Source: Trileptium ribeirensis (Eukaryota > Nematoda > Enoplea > Enoplida > Thoracostomopsidae). From it: DNA of 64,000 bases. The translations under genes were made by a program, and so were the position numbers. Numbering within the stretch: position 1 is the first letter of the stretch; every line of letters begins with the position of its first letter. Below the pieces are notes generated by a model that worked only from the letters and a program-made list of their open reading frames with translations, was not told the origin of the DNA and searched no databases. The DNA lies in the NCBI GenBank assembly GCA_030248225.1, contig JASANE010028131.1:1-64000 (forward strand). Direction: 5' to 3'. Of the stretch, positions 13,380 through 26,900 are shown in pieces.

Positions 13380-13647
13380 GTTCCGTCTCGGATGTTTCTT
13401 CCTCGGAATGCTTCTTTTCAATGCATTTTTTAGTACATTCCGACTTTGAGGCAAAGAATTTATACAAACCTGGTACGTTGAAGCCGCTGTTATTCACTTT
13501 TCTTATATGATTTGACTTTGCAAGTTGGCAAATAGGAACCTGCAAGACCAAATTGCAGTAATACCTTTTATGTATCGGGTCGACACTTTGTCCATGTTGA
13601 ATCCACAAAGTTGAAAATATTAATAAATAGACAGTGGACATAACCAT
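13380..13647 (-). CDS. Small secreted cysteine-containing protein, possibly Kunitz-like (first exon)
   Basis: The ORF starts MVMSTVYLLIFSTLWI, a convincing signal peptide with likely cleavage after HGQS. A mature region of about 65 residues follows with cysteines in YYC, PIC, SEC and KKC. The run GLYKFFASKSECTKKC resembles the C-terminal half of Kunitz/BPTI domains (F-x-S-x-x-E-C-x-x-x-C). The first Kunitz cysteine and the GGC step are not evident, so the fold is unproven. The reading frame reaches a perfect GTAAGT donor at 13374-13379 (minus strand). A candidate short second exon lies near 13290-13262. Its function is unknown. If Kunitz-like it would act outside the cell, for example as a protease inhibitor or derived peptide. 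The left-arm copy is broken. Confidence 0.4.
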
Positions 13648-14992
13648 TGTTTAAGAATATATCTATATCATATAGCCTATTATTTCCGACCGAAGCAAAA
13701 TTTTGTGTATGAATAGCATTAGTAGTCTGAAAATAAACCGTAAGAACATTAATAAAATTAGTGTACTGTTGGATGTACCAAACAAGCATCGAACAATTCA
13801 TCAATGTTTTATTCATATAGTTTCTGAAATCAGATCTGAAATGAAGGTCCACTTTAAGTTGCGTGAAAAACTGCAAATCCTCCACTGACAATTCATCACA
13901 TGTCATAGATGTATTAAAATCAACACAGATTTGATATTCGAATTCAAAAAAAGAAAAATTAAAAAAAGCAAAATTAAGATAGCCGTTTGAAAATTGCCAT
14001 GCAATTCTCGATGCTATTACTAAACATAAAAAAGGTATTTTATTCTGCAAATTTCTTTTAGCTGTAGTTTGCCTATGGCTAAGCATACTCAACATGTTTA
14101 GTTGAATACCATATAACTGAACAAGTTAAAACAATTGACCTGCGACATGCTTGAGGCTAAAATATAATCGAATTTTCCATAATAACGTGACAATGTGTAA
14201 CTTGGTTGTCAGTTGATCTCTTTTGCTGTAACATTGCAGGACACACTGTGACCTTATATGGCTTGCCTGAGGCTGTGATATCAATCTGATGTATCGTTTA
14301 CCTTAAGATGTGTGCGGCAATGCCGGATTTTGCCACTGTCTGCCGCGGCCCTAAAGCCATGCATGGCTAGTCGCGATTAGTAGGTGTGACATTTTCTGGG
14401 CTAAGCCAAACGCTACAAATATATTAGCTACTAGTAAAGCCAGGCTGATAAATTGTGACAAGGGTCCGAATCGGCTCTAAAAGCCAGAAATATACGTCAG
14501 TGGAAAATCGTGAACAAATGGAAATTGGTGATACAAGTGGTCATATATTCGTAAAACATCGTTCCAGTTACAATAGCGTAATTTTCAAGTATGAAAGAGT
14601 GTGTTTTACATAGCTACTAAGTTGGCTTGTAATAGGCGCTTAAACAAAAATTTTAAAAATAGCGATACTACGATTTATTTTATCTACATTTATACGTCTT
14701 GCTTTAATTACTACTAATCTTGTCTTTTTTGGGCGTAGAGCTAAATATTTTCCCTGTAACACAATTTGCTAAACTGAATGCAATAAATATTTTTTCAGTA
14801 GTCCGACCCGGCTATCAAACCTGAGACATAGCCACTCCCGGTTCGTACAAACATACTAGCATAGTTTAGCTATTTATTTTATTTATGAATGGCCTGATGT
14901 GGCTGTGCCTTTTTGTCACCCGTTACCATGAAGAAATAAACAGGTGAAACGAAAAATTTTAAATGGATACCTAATTTTCTATGCTGCAACCT
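13648..14992. other. Right-arm stretch without recognised gene
   Basis: This holds a long minus-strand open stretch (13568-14095) that overlaps the start of the secreted-protein ORF in another frame and shows no domain. GC-richer sequence lies at 14300-14400. Nothing else supportable. Confidence 0.4.
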
Positions 14993-15618
14993 AAATGGCC
15001 GATTTGGCTAATTTTTTTAATTGACATGACTTGTAGCACAAAATGCCTCGATACCTCATTCGGATCCCCGTAAAATATTAACTAAATTTTCCAATCATGG
15101 GATTATTAAAGTCCAGGAGGCATCAAGTATATCTCCAGTTTCTCTCGGTACTGTAAACGGCATACCTATAATCTTGACATTGTGTACTCAAATTAGTGTT
15201 ATTATGAATTAGTACACTCTCAGGCTAACAGAATTTGATATAACTGAAAATTACAACCTATAGGCTATGTATTGAAGATACCTTCGCTCGATTCCACACG
15301 GCGGTGAGGTTCGCGAATAGGACTCGAGTCAACTATCAGTTCAACCAAATGAATCAAGTTATTCAATAAATCATAAATGATTTTCAACTGTAACATATTC
15401 TGCTAGCCTTACAGTTTGCTAAATCATAATGACGCCAATTTGAAGGCATAATTTGAAATTTATAGGTGTACCGATTGAAGTTATGACGCACACTGGACTT
15501 TAATAATGCCATAATAGAGAAATTTTATTCATATTTTTCGGGGTCGAATTGATGTATCGAGGATTGCGTGCGCCAAGTCAAGCCAATTAAAAAAAAATTT
15601 AAGCCAAATTGGCCAATC
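14993..15618. mobile_element. Fold-back (palindromic) element nested in right arm
   Basis: The half 14993-15310 is an imperfect inverted copy of 15340-15618. Landmarks: GGCCGATTTGGC at about 14998 against the reverse complement of GCCAAATTGGCC at about 15602, and CTTTAATAATGCC near 15500 against GGATTATTAAAG near 15100. The halves are clearly diverged, so it is older than the surrounding large palindrome. No ORF of note, so it is non-autonomous. Confidence 0.65.
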
Positions 15619-17829
15619 ATTAATCATTCCACCGGTGTTGATGGACCATGGCTCGTTGAATAAGAGCACTATAAATTGCATTGGCAAAAAAGTGAGCAAA
15701 ACAATTGGATTTTTAAAAAACATAATGACATTACAACGTGTATGTAAACAGTTCACGTTGTCTAGATTTTGTTATTTCATGTGTACCGGTATCCTAACCC
15801 CATAAACATTACTGAACGCAGCGAATCCACTGAGATTTAGTGAATTTTAAAATACTTAAAAGCATAAGAGATTACAGTTCAAATTTTACGCCTAAAATTG
15901 TTTACCGCCAATTCTGTTCCAATGATATACAAAAATCATATTTTAAGGGTTGGATTATCATTCAATCATAAGTTTATGCTTTTAAACATAATCTGTAGTG
16001 TATTGGTGTAGTGGCGCGCATGTTTTGGAAACAAATAAAACAGACTTGACGGTAGTAATGTGGTCATATTTGGATGCTTCTATTTGATACAAAACTATCT
16101 TCGACAGTAGAAATTAACCGGGAAATGCGTCGGCATACTTTTGAACGCTACCGCTGCAGTCCGCCCACCACCTACTAAGTCTCAGGTGTTACAATATTTA
16201 TGCAACAAAAACGCAAATAAGGTAACGTAAATCAATATCTGCAATACGCTTATTGCGTAAGCATTAGAGGCCACCAGGTATCTATAGTCGCTATAGGCTT
16301 TGTTCTAAAATGTAAGCTGTTTTCGAGGCTGTTTGGCAGATTAAGTATTTGTTGTTACACTGTAATAAGAACTGCAGTGTAAAGAGCATTAAGGTTTTGC
16401 ACGTAGCAGTGCAGTAGATGAATACGATTTTGTGCAAAATCAGCACTCAAAAAATATTGGTCTTTGAAAAAAATATCACAAAAATTTTGGAAAATCGATG
16501 TTACAGAAGTCCCGTTCAGCGGGCTCTGTTGGATGCTAGCCGGAAACGTAGTTGTTTTCTGACGATTGTTTTACCAGTCGACCATTTTTTCGTTCAGTCG
16601 GCCGGCCTGTAAGCGAAAAATTTGTCCAGTGGCCAATGCTAAGCTGGCCATGGTTTAAATTTGAAGAGTCATACTCTTCAGGAAAAAATCATGAGCTCTT
16701 GATATTAAGACTAATGTTTGATGCAGTTCGGTTAAACGACTTAGAAAAAGTATTAATAAAAAGGCGTACGCAAGCATAGTGTATGAAATTCTAGCGTTTT
16801 TGAATCTAGTATTCTTTACGCAGGTACATATGCATATTATTTGTCAAAAACTGGTTAAGAGATTCCACTGAGCAATTGTTGACAAAACATCAACTGGAAC
16901 AACTTATCTTCCAGGAACAACGCGGAGATTAACATGTTTAAAACACGCTAAGAAAACAGTTTGTTTATCAAAATTCAGTCGCACAATGAGCTACTAATAC
17001 CGTATAAGCGGACAAACCAAAATACATTATACTGAATGCACCTTGTCTCAAATATCCAATTATACAAATACCAAGTAAGTTTTAGGCAACTGACACAGTG
17101 CACTTAAAGTAAATTTAATTCTATATAATAAAAATCAAAGTTTATGTGTTTATTATGCAAATGAGATTAATGATAAACCGAATCTCACGCAAAAGCAATG
17201 AAAAACGGAAAAAGCTATCGAGAATTAAAATACACAGTAAGTGTCTATTTCCAAACGTATCTGATCAAAAAAGTTGAATTTGATAACTCATGCAGATATG
17301 TCACCTTTACTTGCCACAGCCCAATTTTCGAATACTACAAGCTGTTTCTCTGAACCGAGTTTATTTGGACCTATTACCTATCCCCAAAGCAGTAGTATAG
17401 CAATAGCAGAGTTATGTCTTATCCAACCTGAAATTTTATGTCAATTTTCAATGAACACTGAAGTTTCGAGATGCGGTGAATGCAAGCAGTAGCAAGACTG
17501 TTTCTGCTCAGAACCACGGCTTACGTTTGTATACACCAGCTCATGCTAAAAATACATGTAGTTAAGGCTATTTTATCGAAGTAACATTCATTAAGGACTA
17601 ATTATTGTGAAAGCATGAAATCGGATTTTCTAAGTTCCATTATAAGTGCTTAATGTATTTTTGATGTCATTTGAAAAAAACTGCGTGTTTGGCTGTTATA
17701 AGCGACATTCTATTTCTTACGTCTGCTTTGTATAAATAGCGGTGCCTTGAGTACACTTTGAAACGTTTCGAATGCAGTCAAACGTTTTACTCATGCAAGT
17801 TTTAACTAATAATTTTTGTTATATTTTAG
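15619..17829. other. Right-arm stretch upstream of first visible exon
   Basis: Candidate location for missing 5' exons of the large gene, but none with beta-helix character and a phase-1 donor was recognised. ORFs at 16418-16612, 16552-16779 and 17274-17492 have no domain. At about 17280-17310 the right arm differs from the left over a block of about 25 bp rather than by single bases. Confidence 0.45.
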
Positions 17830-17970
17830 GCAGCGGAACATCTATAGTTCAGAACGTAATAATACGTGGCGCAGATTATGGTATAACGCTCAATTCAAAC
17901 AAAGTAAAAGTTATCGAATGCCGAGTGGAGGGTGCTTTTACCGATGGTATAGTCATCACACAAGGAAGTG
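17830..17970 (+). CDS. Exon: beta-helix coils (first visible exon)
   Basis: The acceptor is TTATATTTTAG and the donor is G|GTATGT. It enters with two bases of a split codon and leaves in phase 1. It encodes coils of the type SIVQNVIIRGADYGITL and VKVIECRVEGAFTDGIVIT, with alternating hydrophobic residues and Asn/Gly turns typical of PbH1 repeats. It lies in the right palindrome arm. The preceding exon, which must end in phase 1, was not found. Confidence 0.85.
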
Positions 17971-20900
17971 GTATGTTTACGGTTTATATCTGAATTTTTT
18001 TATTATTTTTATCACTCGAAATACCTGATATACATATACCAGAAAAAATCCCGAATTCTGAACCAATACTTGGGCCGTGCAATGGCTACGCGATGCTATT
18101 TGCGGTTGCATTGCATCTGTTCCGACAAAATCCTGAACCTACCTTGTTGTTAGGAGCGTGTGCATGTTGTCTGCTTTTTTAGAAAAGCATTATCGGATTC
18201 CGATTTTATAGAATCGTACACATGTTGCCGGATCTCATTGAACGCGCTGTAATCGTTCTATACAATACGCTTTTTAACTGAAGGATTAGTTCGGATACGT
18301 TGTGAACTCGGTCTATTGCATATCACCTTACTTCACGTCCAGCATGGAATATATCAGCTCAGAGAAAACAATCTTAAAGCGACGACAGACAGCTGACAAA
18401 TTTAATATATGGTTGTACTGCGATAAGTGACATAGTGTCTTACATATTTGTAACAATTGTTGAACCCCACTATATTTCTCGTAATGTAGCGTACAAAATG
18501 AAATCATATGGATATTCTATTTTTAACTGGCAGTACAAACTACACAGGTCATCCTTTTAAAAATACTATTTATTTCAAGGATAGTTGAGCACTTAAATGC
18601 CTGAGTTTCCAACGTGGCCTAGAAGCTGCAAATTCATTAGCACACCAAAATATCTTGGAGATTATATCTAAAACGAACATTGGGTACGTCTAATGCAAGA
18701 CACCTGTGTTTTGGGTACCGCGTTTGACTGTTAATGTATGGAACGAAATACGACTTGCTGTGCTTTTAATGCTCGTCCACTAAATGTTTTCGTGATAAAA
18801 GTTTTTCATTGATCGAAGCGTTTTTATTTTCTATCTGGGAGCAAAAAGTGGAGGTCCGTTCGTCCATTCGTCTGTCCGTCTGTCCGTTCGTCTGTTAGTC
18901 TTTCATGGATCTCAAGAACCACTGAACCTATTTCAAAAAACTTTTTATTTGAAAGCTTATCATGTGAGGAATGTGCACATATGTGCACAATGTGCAGTTC
19001 GAACGGAATAATACTATTCTTTCATTTACTCATTGTTGTCTAGGTAATAGTATATTCCCAAGACATTGAGTACGTTCATATTACTAATGCCGTCGCTCCG
19101 CTCAAAAAATGTAGTTCCACTACGACTGGTACTAATAGATGCATCTTATTTATTTTATAAAGGTAAAGATTTAATGTTGAAATACATTGCAACAGTCAGT
19201 TTTCTGTGGAGCAGAATTTTAGGAAATTATTTTCGTGTCGCACGCGTACTTCCTGTAAATAATAAGCATTTTTAGAACAAAACTTGAAGCATGTTCTCAT
19301 TTCAATTATATAGATGTCGGCTAATATTATAGTGAAATCACAGACATTCATTGCTGCATGCCCAGATCATAGACCGATAATGAACTAAAACTTCGGAAAT
19401 TGCTCAACAACGTGTTCATTACTTGTGTTGAATCGTTGTTTCCGACCAGTCTACTTGCCAACTACCGTTGGGCTCTCAGTATTCTAAATTCGGGGAAAAT
19501 ACGCAATTTTGTACCAAATCCACGGATTTATAGAAAAGAAGCATTACACACTATGCTATTTTGGTGCAAAGATATAGTCACCTAATAATAATAATTGTTG
19601 GTAATAATAATTGGTGCCTTTTACTACTTTTGGTTATGTCCAAGCTGAAGTTAGCGACATCAACAGTCCAAACGAATTTCTACTAATTTCTGTATTAAAA
19701 TCCTGTCACCACTACTATAATGATAAATTTTTATATAGCGATGCGGTACGATTCTGTTGATGGGTTTTGTTTGTTGTTGTTTTGTTTTTCCTTTTTCAAT
19801 TATCATTATATTCCAACAATTTTTATGGTAGTTGGGAATTGCCCGACCTAAGCACTTAGTGTTATTTTAATGTGTGTGTCTGTGCACTTAAGGACTACAT
19901 ATCCATGACAAGAATTTACAGTTTGTAGTAAATATTCGTTTCTAGGTTGTACTTTTAATCAACATGTACATTGTTTATGCTTGTTTCATATGTTGAAAAG
20001 AAAGTAACGCTTATAAAGTTGTACAATAATATATACCGAAATTTGTAAACACTTGAAATTATTTTATGTTAGATATATATATGTATCCTGGACTATTCTT
20101 AAATATATTAGTACAGACGGACATTAAAATAAACTTGCTATACGTATTAAATCTTAATACAAAAGAAATCTTATATTGCTAGCGATTATGCCTACGTAAC
20201 GCGGTAATTCGAAGTACTGAGCAGATATATATCGTTTTCAGGCAATAAGGTTGATCTTGGAGGCACCAGCATTATACTTCCAAGACGAAACGGTATCATT
20301 GTAACAAAAGATCGTCGGGTTCCGCTTCTTATACGAAACGCACAAATCGTTGGAGCAGCGCAACACGGTATCCATATTCAAAATCCTGGCCATTTGTCAA
20401 ATATTAGTATTGAACGCTTTGAAATACGAGGTTGTGGACAAATTGGTGTTAAGATAGACCAGAATAGCCATGTTGCAGAAGAAGTCAATGGTCCGCTGTG
20501 GATCAGTATTCGAGATACCTTGATTAGCGATCATCACGGCTTAGCCGGTGTGTACATTTCAGCGCGTGATTATCGTCAAATTACTATTGGCGATGTTCTA
20601 TTTGCCAATAACACCGCATCGAGTCTACGCCTAAATTTAAGATGCAATTACACGGCTACATCTGTAACTGCAACTGCGGATGGAAATTTTAGGGGTCGTG
20701 TTGGAAGCTTGTGGTCGCTCATTTTGCCATTGGTGAACGTTGGTTCGAACGTATTCCGTAATAACTCAAACGTTGTTAGCGAAATTGTAATGCTTTACTG
20801 TGGGTCAGCAAATATAACCAACAATGTTTGGGATTCGAATAATCCCGATAGAACCTATGGTGCTTTGAAAATGATAACAGAGGCAGCGTTTGAGTCAGCC

Positions 20901-23900
20901 GGACTAACGAAAAGCACGCTTGCTGTATCAATTTTATCTAACCGGTTTATTCATAACACTGGAGAATATACTGTATACTTGCTCCCAATGTCTATGTATC
21001 CATTTCATGGCTCGCTGAGACGAAATGACTTTGTCGGTAATGCAAACCGTCGATCCGCGCTAATTGTTGGCTCACCCGAGTATGAGATACACTTTAATCG
21101 ATTCGAAAATGATCTTACTGTTACACCGTACAGCTTGGAAGTTGAATATAACGATCGGGCTATCCTCGATGCAACAGATAATTTTTGGGCAACAAATCAG
21201 CAATTTCAAGTTGAGAATCAAATTTTGGACGGGCACCGTATTAGTACTCGTGGAAAGGTAAGACTGTAGATAACACAAAATCCACTGTGCTTATGTGAGT
21301 CCATTTAATTTTTATAACCATCAGATTTGCATTTATGCTATTATAATTTTGGTTTTAGTATAATACTAACAACACTTCAGAATGTCAGGTTCTTTCGTTT
21401 CTAGCCAGTGTATTAATAACTAAGTACATATTGTTATGAACGACAACTGTAGGTTATCCACATGGCATTGTATAGTTGTGCAGTTGGCGGTAATATGATT
21501 TTATAGGCGTTTTTGATTGGGTATAACAACTAAAAAATCTACGATTCTACTGAATTCATCACATTAAGTTAGTTGAACTTACCAAAAGTGCATTATAGCT
21601 ACCCTCCCAGAACCTGGGAGGGGGCGGGGTTTGATCTACACCCCATAAACTGGGTTGCGGGGGTCTGTGCGTGACGACTTCCTCAAAACTGGGGGTCAGA
21701 CCGAAAACGTCCGCGTCATTAAACATGGGTTTACATGTGAGTACAGGGAAGTGTCATACTCTTCTGTAATGCACTCTTGATCATACCAACTCTTGTAGTT
21801 GTAATGTGCATCTGCAGCATTGCGGTCAGAAAAATACTCCTTATACGGTGCCATAGTATAAAACCTTCATGTATTTGATTTTATAACGTTGTTTTCTGGT
21901 CTCTCGGGAGGCAAGCATATATCGCAATCGTGCAAACCACACGCGATTCACATGAACGTTTCGCTAACCATAATACCTGCTCTGTTGTCTGTATCACTGA
22001 ATACAGTAGTTCTAAAATTGCAGTATTAGTGATTTTCAGCCGGTAGCTGCTAGCTTTAATTTTTAGCTAATCCAGCTGTTAATACAAACATATAGTTCAA
22101 ACCATATCCGGTTAACTAGCTATGACTTTAAACTTGCAGCTGCTGTCTTAAGATCGTCAATACTGCCATTTCACAGCCTCTGTATTCAGTGGGTGGAAAC
22201 TACGAAGCAGGCATTATGTTTCTTCAAGCATAATAAAAGCTTCGCTGTCTACATCCGCTGAATACAGTGGATCCTAAACAGCAGTATTGACGATCATAAG
22301 ACATCAGCTGTAAGGTTAAACTGATAGTGAACTATAATATCCTGCGATGAGACTGTTGCGTTAGCAATAATCCTATAATTTTATATGTCCACATTACTGT
22401 TCTGTAAATTAATTAATTAGGAACTAAATTCAAATAATATATTGCTTACACAAGCAAACTTCGTTATGAACTTTAAATAATTTTTAGTGTTTTGTTACAC
22501 TGCCTTCTGCAACATTTCTTTTAATACTAGCAGCAGAGACACTTGATATGCAGAGATCCAATAAAATTGACAGAGTATTTAAAGAAATAATACACATTAA
22601 GATATATAACAGTGTTGACAAGCGACTCAAAAACGTTATGGTGCCTAACGTTTTACTTCTGATGAATTGTTTCAAAAATATTGACATTTCGGTAATTTTC
22701 AGGGTTGCAGTTTTAGTGAAGATGTTGATTGGTACGACTGTATACTAAAAATATATTGATTAAAGGAATCGCGAAAAATTTAATCATAATACGCGATGGG
22801 TAATTTTTGAAAACTGTGGTAAAATATATTTTCGAAGTTGTGAAAATTCTAGCAAAATACATGTCTGAAGTTTTGTAGTTCGACTTTTAGAAAGCTAAAA
22901 GTAGCACATGACAGTATATCGTAATAAACTAGACTATGCGGAATTATTGCAAAATGTGCCCTCTAAAATGATAAAATTTAAATGTCGTTTTGATTTTTCT
23001 TTGCGGTTGTGAAATTCGATTGGCTTTGACTTTCCTGATTTAAAATGAATCAATTTAAGTCAATTTGCTTAAGAAGAACTCGTCTTAAATCGGCCGCTCT
23101 CGGACGAGTTTGATTTGAGTTAATTTTGTAGCAGAAATGTCTCTTCAAATAACGCTTATTGTGATTTGCAGAATATGATTACAGCTTTAAAATTTCACTA
23201 TCAAATGGATGCTTTTATTATAATATATATCTGGTACAACAAAATTTATTCGTACTATATGCTAGTAAATAAACCATATTCTGTAACTCACCATAAGCCC
23301 TATTTGTAAGAAATTTTTGGCGTCCAAATATATTCGAGCGAAACTTGTTCGAATTCGGGCGATTAAAAACAATCTCGCTTAACAAGTTGGTTTAAACTGG
23401 CTCGTTTCAAACAAGGAAGAGTCGACGTCGATCGAACTTGACACCCCAAATCCATGTCGACTTAGCCATCTTTGCGGCCAAATGCTAGCAGCAATTGCTC
23501 GTTAACTAGTTGCTCCAACGAGATCGCTGAGTTTCAATGTTTTCCGACATGGTGCTATCAATATTTATATTCATTAAAAGGCCGATTTTAATTCTTGTTC
23601 TTTATTTGAGCGCAGTACAATTGTGGGATAAATGCAACATATACCTTACGTGAGCTTTTATGAAATATGAACGTTTGAGCCATATCCGTTCACTCGTTAT
23701 AGTGCTCTAACCCTTTAGTATTGAAATGCCATTGTCACAGCATACATTGCAAATCAATGCACTAGCTGAGCTTGTGGTGCGGTGTGCGTTTACGTGTGCT
23801 GTGTTGTTCGCTCGCTTTACGAGTCTCCTTAGGAAATCGTGCGACAGCTCCCAGATAGCGTACTAGGGCGCACAGCTCGCACCAAAGAAATCCCAGTCTA

Positions 23901-26900
23901 GTCCGCCGCTGCGGTAAAAGATTGTTCAAGATTGTACGAAATAAATATTTGTTTAAGAAAGAAAGCCTTAATCAGAATTTAAACTATCGTTTGATTAAGG
24001 AAATGCGATTAAACTTGAGTCAACTTTGGTTTTAAAATTTCGATTGTTCATTCTCTGTTTGCTAACAGTAGCAGATACACGCAAGCCCGTACGTTATTAA
24101 AAGCATCAGCTGAATCGCACAAGATATTTATCCACATCCACATATCCGTTATGGCTTTATTGTTGTTGCAATAAAAATATTGTGTTTGATATCTATGTTT
24201 AACTAAATAGGACGAGTTATTAGTCGCATTTTAGAAAATACCTATTCGCCTTACCGTCGGCGTAGAAGGGTAGGTGGTCCTTGCGGGGTTAGAACATGAG
24301 GGTAACCTATAATTTTTTCGATGGCACCCATTTTTTACTCTTAATGTTTCACGTTTTCTCTCATTTTTATTCCTAATTTTATAATATTTCTCAAAATCGC
24401 TATAATTTTCCGGGCTTCTTTAGGGCCCACGTCGGTGAGGAGGGGGAGGAATTGCCAGGCCTCAGCCTCAAGCGGGGTACAATATGTCTTACGAGGTTGG
24501 CGAAGTTTAGGATATTAACCCCCATGCACTTCAGTATGCTGAACATAACCGCCGAATTTTTGAAAGAGGACCTGATATTAATAAACGGTTACAATTTTAT
24601 ACATATTTATACATATACTATTTTTGTGCTCTTCTACTGTTCGTATATTTGTAAATTTAGGTGAAATTCCTTCCATTTTTAACACAAAGTCGGCTTAGTG
24701 TTCAATGTCCTAAGAAACTGAACAATTGCAGTGGTTTTGGCGAATGTGACGGTGAAGCGGGAACATGTCGTTGCTTTGCAGGCTACAGTGGCCCCCAATG
24801 TGACAGTTTCTCGTGTGCGCAACGAAATAACTGCTCGGGCAATGGGATATGCTCGGCTGCAAACATTTGTACATGTTTTAAAGGTACTAGTTTTATAAAT
24901 GCAAAATATTGTTTTGCCAAAAGTATGATCGATGTCATTCGGTTATTAGAAAAACCTTTTTAAGTAAATGTTAAAGTTTGGCCTGTTAGACAAACTGGAT
25001 GTGTTGGTGTCTATATGCACTATATGTAAATTTTGGTAGTATGAACATCATAAAAACAGATTAGTTAGCCAGACATTGTCCTGAGTACCCTATATGCGTA
25101 TATATAACCATTGGTATAAATAGTGATTAGAGCGTTCTGAAAAAGAGAATTATGGAAAAATAAAATTGCGTATGCATTGTAACCACGACCTACCATTAAT
25201 AACTAAAATAATTGCTCCAACTATTTCTGAATTTATCGGACAGAGTTATGCCGATGTAAAAAGTTACAAATCATTTCCAAAACTAATAAAAAACATAGGG
25301 AAAACTTTGAAAGAGTTGCTTCAAAATTTTGACTACGCTTTCACTGACCGTATTTATCAAAACTACGTTTGTCAGGGTCAGATCAAACACGTTTAAAATT
25401 AGTCTAACGGCAAACGCGTTAGTATAATTAGTTTCGGTAAACGTGTTTTTACATATGCTATATGACAAAAACAGTTATTGTACAATAAGCGATTCGGTCA
25501 GCGAATTCCTAAGTACCGTAGTACCTTTACTTTAAATGATACTTGAAGAAATAAAGAAATATACATGAAACACAAAAGCAAGAACGAGAATATGACAACT
25601 TAATTTCTTGCTGTGTAATAAAATGGCCTATATACAAGTGCTACAAAGTATAATTCAAGTACGTATAGAAACTCATTTGGACCGTCCGCGTCGCTTCCTT
25701 CAGCTTAAACATAGCGAAATGTAGCAAAAGGCACAACTAGGACGCTATGCCTTTCCGACAAAATACCATAATAGGTTATACTCCTTGTCTGTAAAGTTGT
25801 GGATTTGATACACAAATGCATATTTTTCTTGAATTTTGTGCACTAAAGACCCAGTCGTATTTGGCAATCATGACTTTATGACAGGGTAATTAGAGGCGCA
25901 ATTCTGTCCTTTTAACCTACATCCCGACACTGATCATATGATTCTATGCTATTACTGGGTAGTACCGAATGATTTTACAACAAGAGGTATTACGCTGTTC
26001 TGAATCAGCGGAGCTTGGTGCATCAGACCTGCGAATAAAGATTCAGCAACTTTGTTATACATTTCTAGACAAGTTGCTCCTGAAATTAACAGTACATCAT
26101 CCGGAGCAAATTGGTATAAATTGGTCCAGCACTTTGTAGTTGAATGTGATGCAATGCGACAAAAGATTCAGTAGACACATCAATGCGTTTGCTTGTATTC
26201 ACACTGTATAGCGTTGCGCTAAATACCGTGCGCTTGTACACACATCGATGTTGGATTGGTTTGTGAAGATCATAGCAGTTGCTCAGAAATAACTCAATGG
26301 TTAAAAAACGCAGCTTGTAATCCAGCTACCAGTGATGGATATATTGTGTCGAATAACGTTTGATCACCCCTGCGCAAAATGCAAACCAACTCATGACGTA
26401 AAGAATTAAACGCTGCACTATAACAGAATGACAGGCGTGTTCATGTTAGCCCTGGCTTTTTAAACAAAACTGCATCATCTCTAAATACGGTAATATTTAC
26501 TCTTGCAAAGAAAACAAATTTATATATCATAAGAAGTGCAGTTCAACAGATATGATTGGGTGAAAGTCCATTCGGTTTATTAACAACAAATAAATTCATT
26601 AGCATAGTGGGTACCTACAATAGAATAGTCAGAGTGACGCGGTTTGCGTCATGTGTAAAGGCTATTATAACGAACGCAATGGCTTTCGACAACCAGGTGA
26701 GCAAGTTATCAAATTAAATACAAAGACAACAAAACAGAAAAGAAATTAACTACAAAAATACTTTATATTATTATATTAAGCGAATAGATGGGAGACAATT
26801 CCTATCTTTCATGAAATTTGGATTTCAATAAAAGCTGAAAAACACGTGAAAACAAAAAGTTAAAAAAACAGAATCAAAATTATAAATGTAATAAATTTGC

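Larger units (their letters stand above)
9612..19050. repeat. Right arm of giant palindrome
   Basis: Reverse complement of 1-9510. This arm keeps intact what the left arm has broken: the beta-helix exon 17830-17970 and the secreted-protein ORF 13380-13647. It runs without any visible break into the rest of the large gene, so this is the arm in the gene's own context. Confidence 0.95.
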
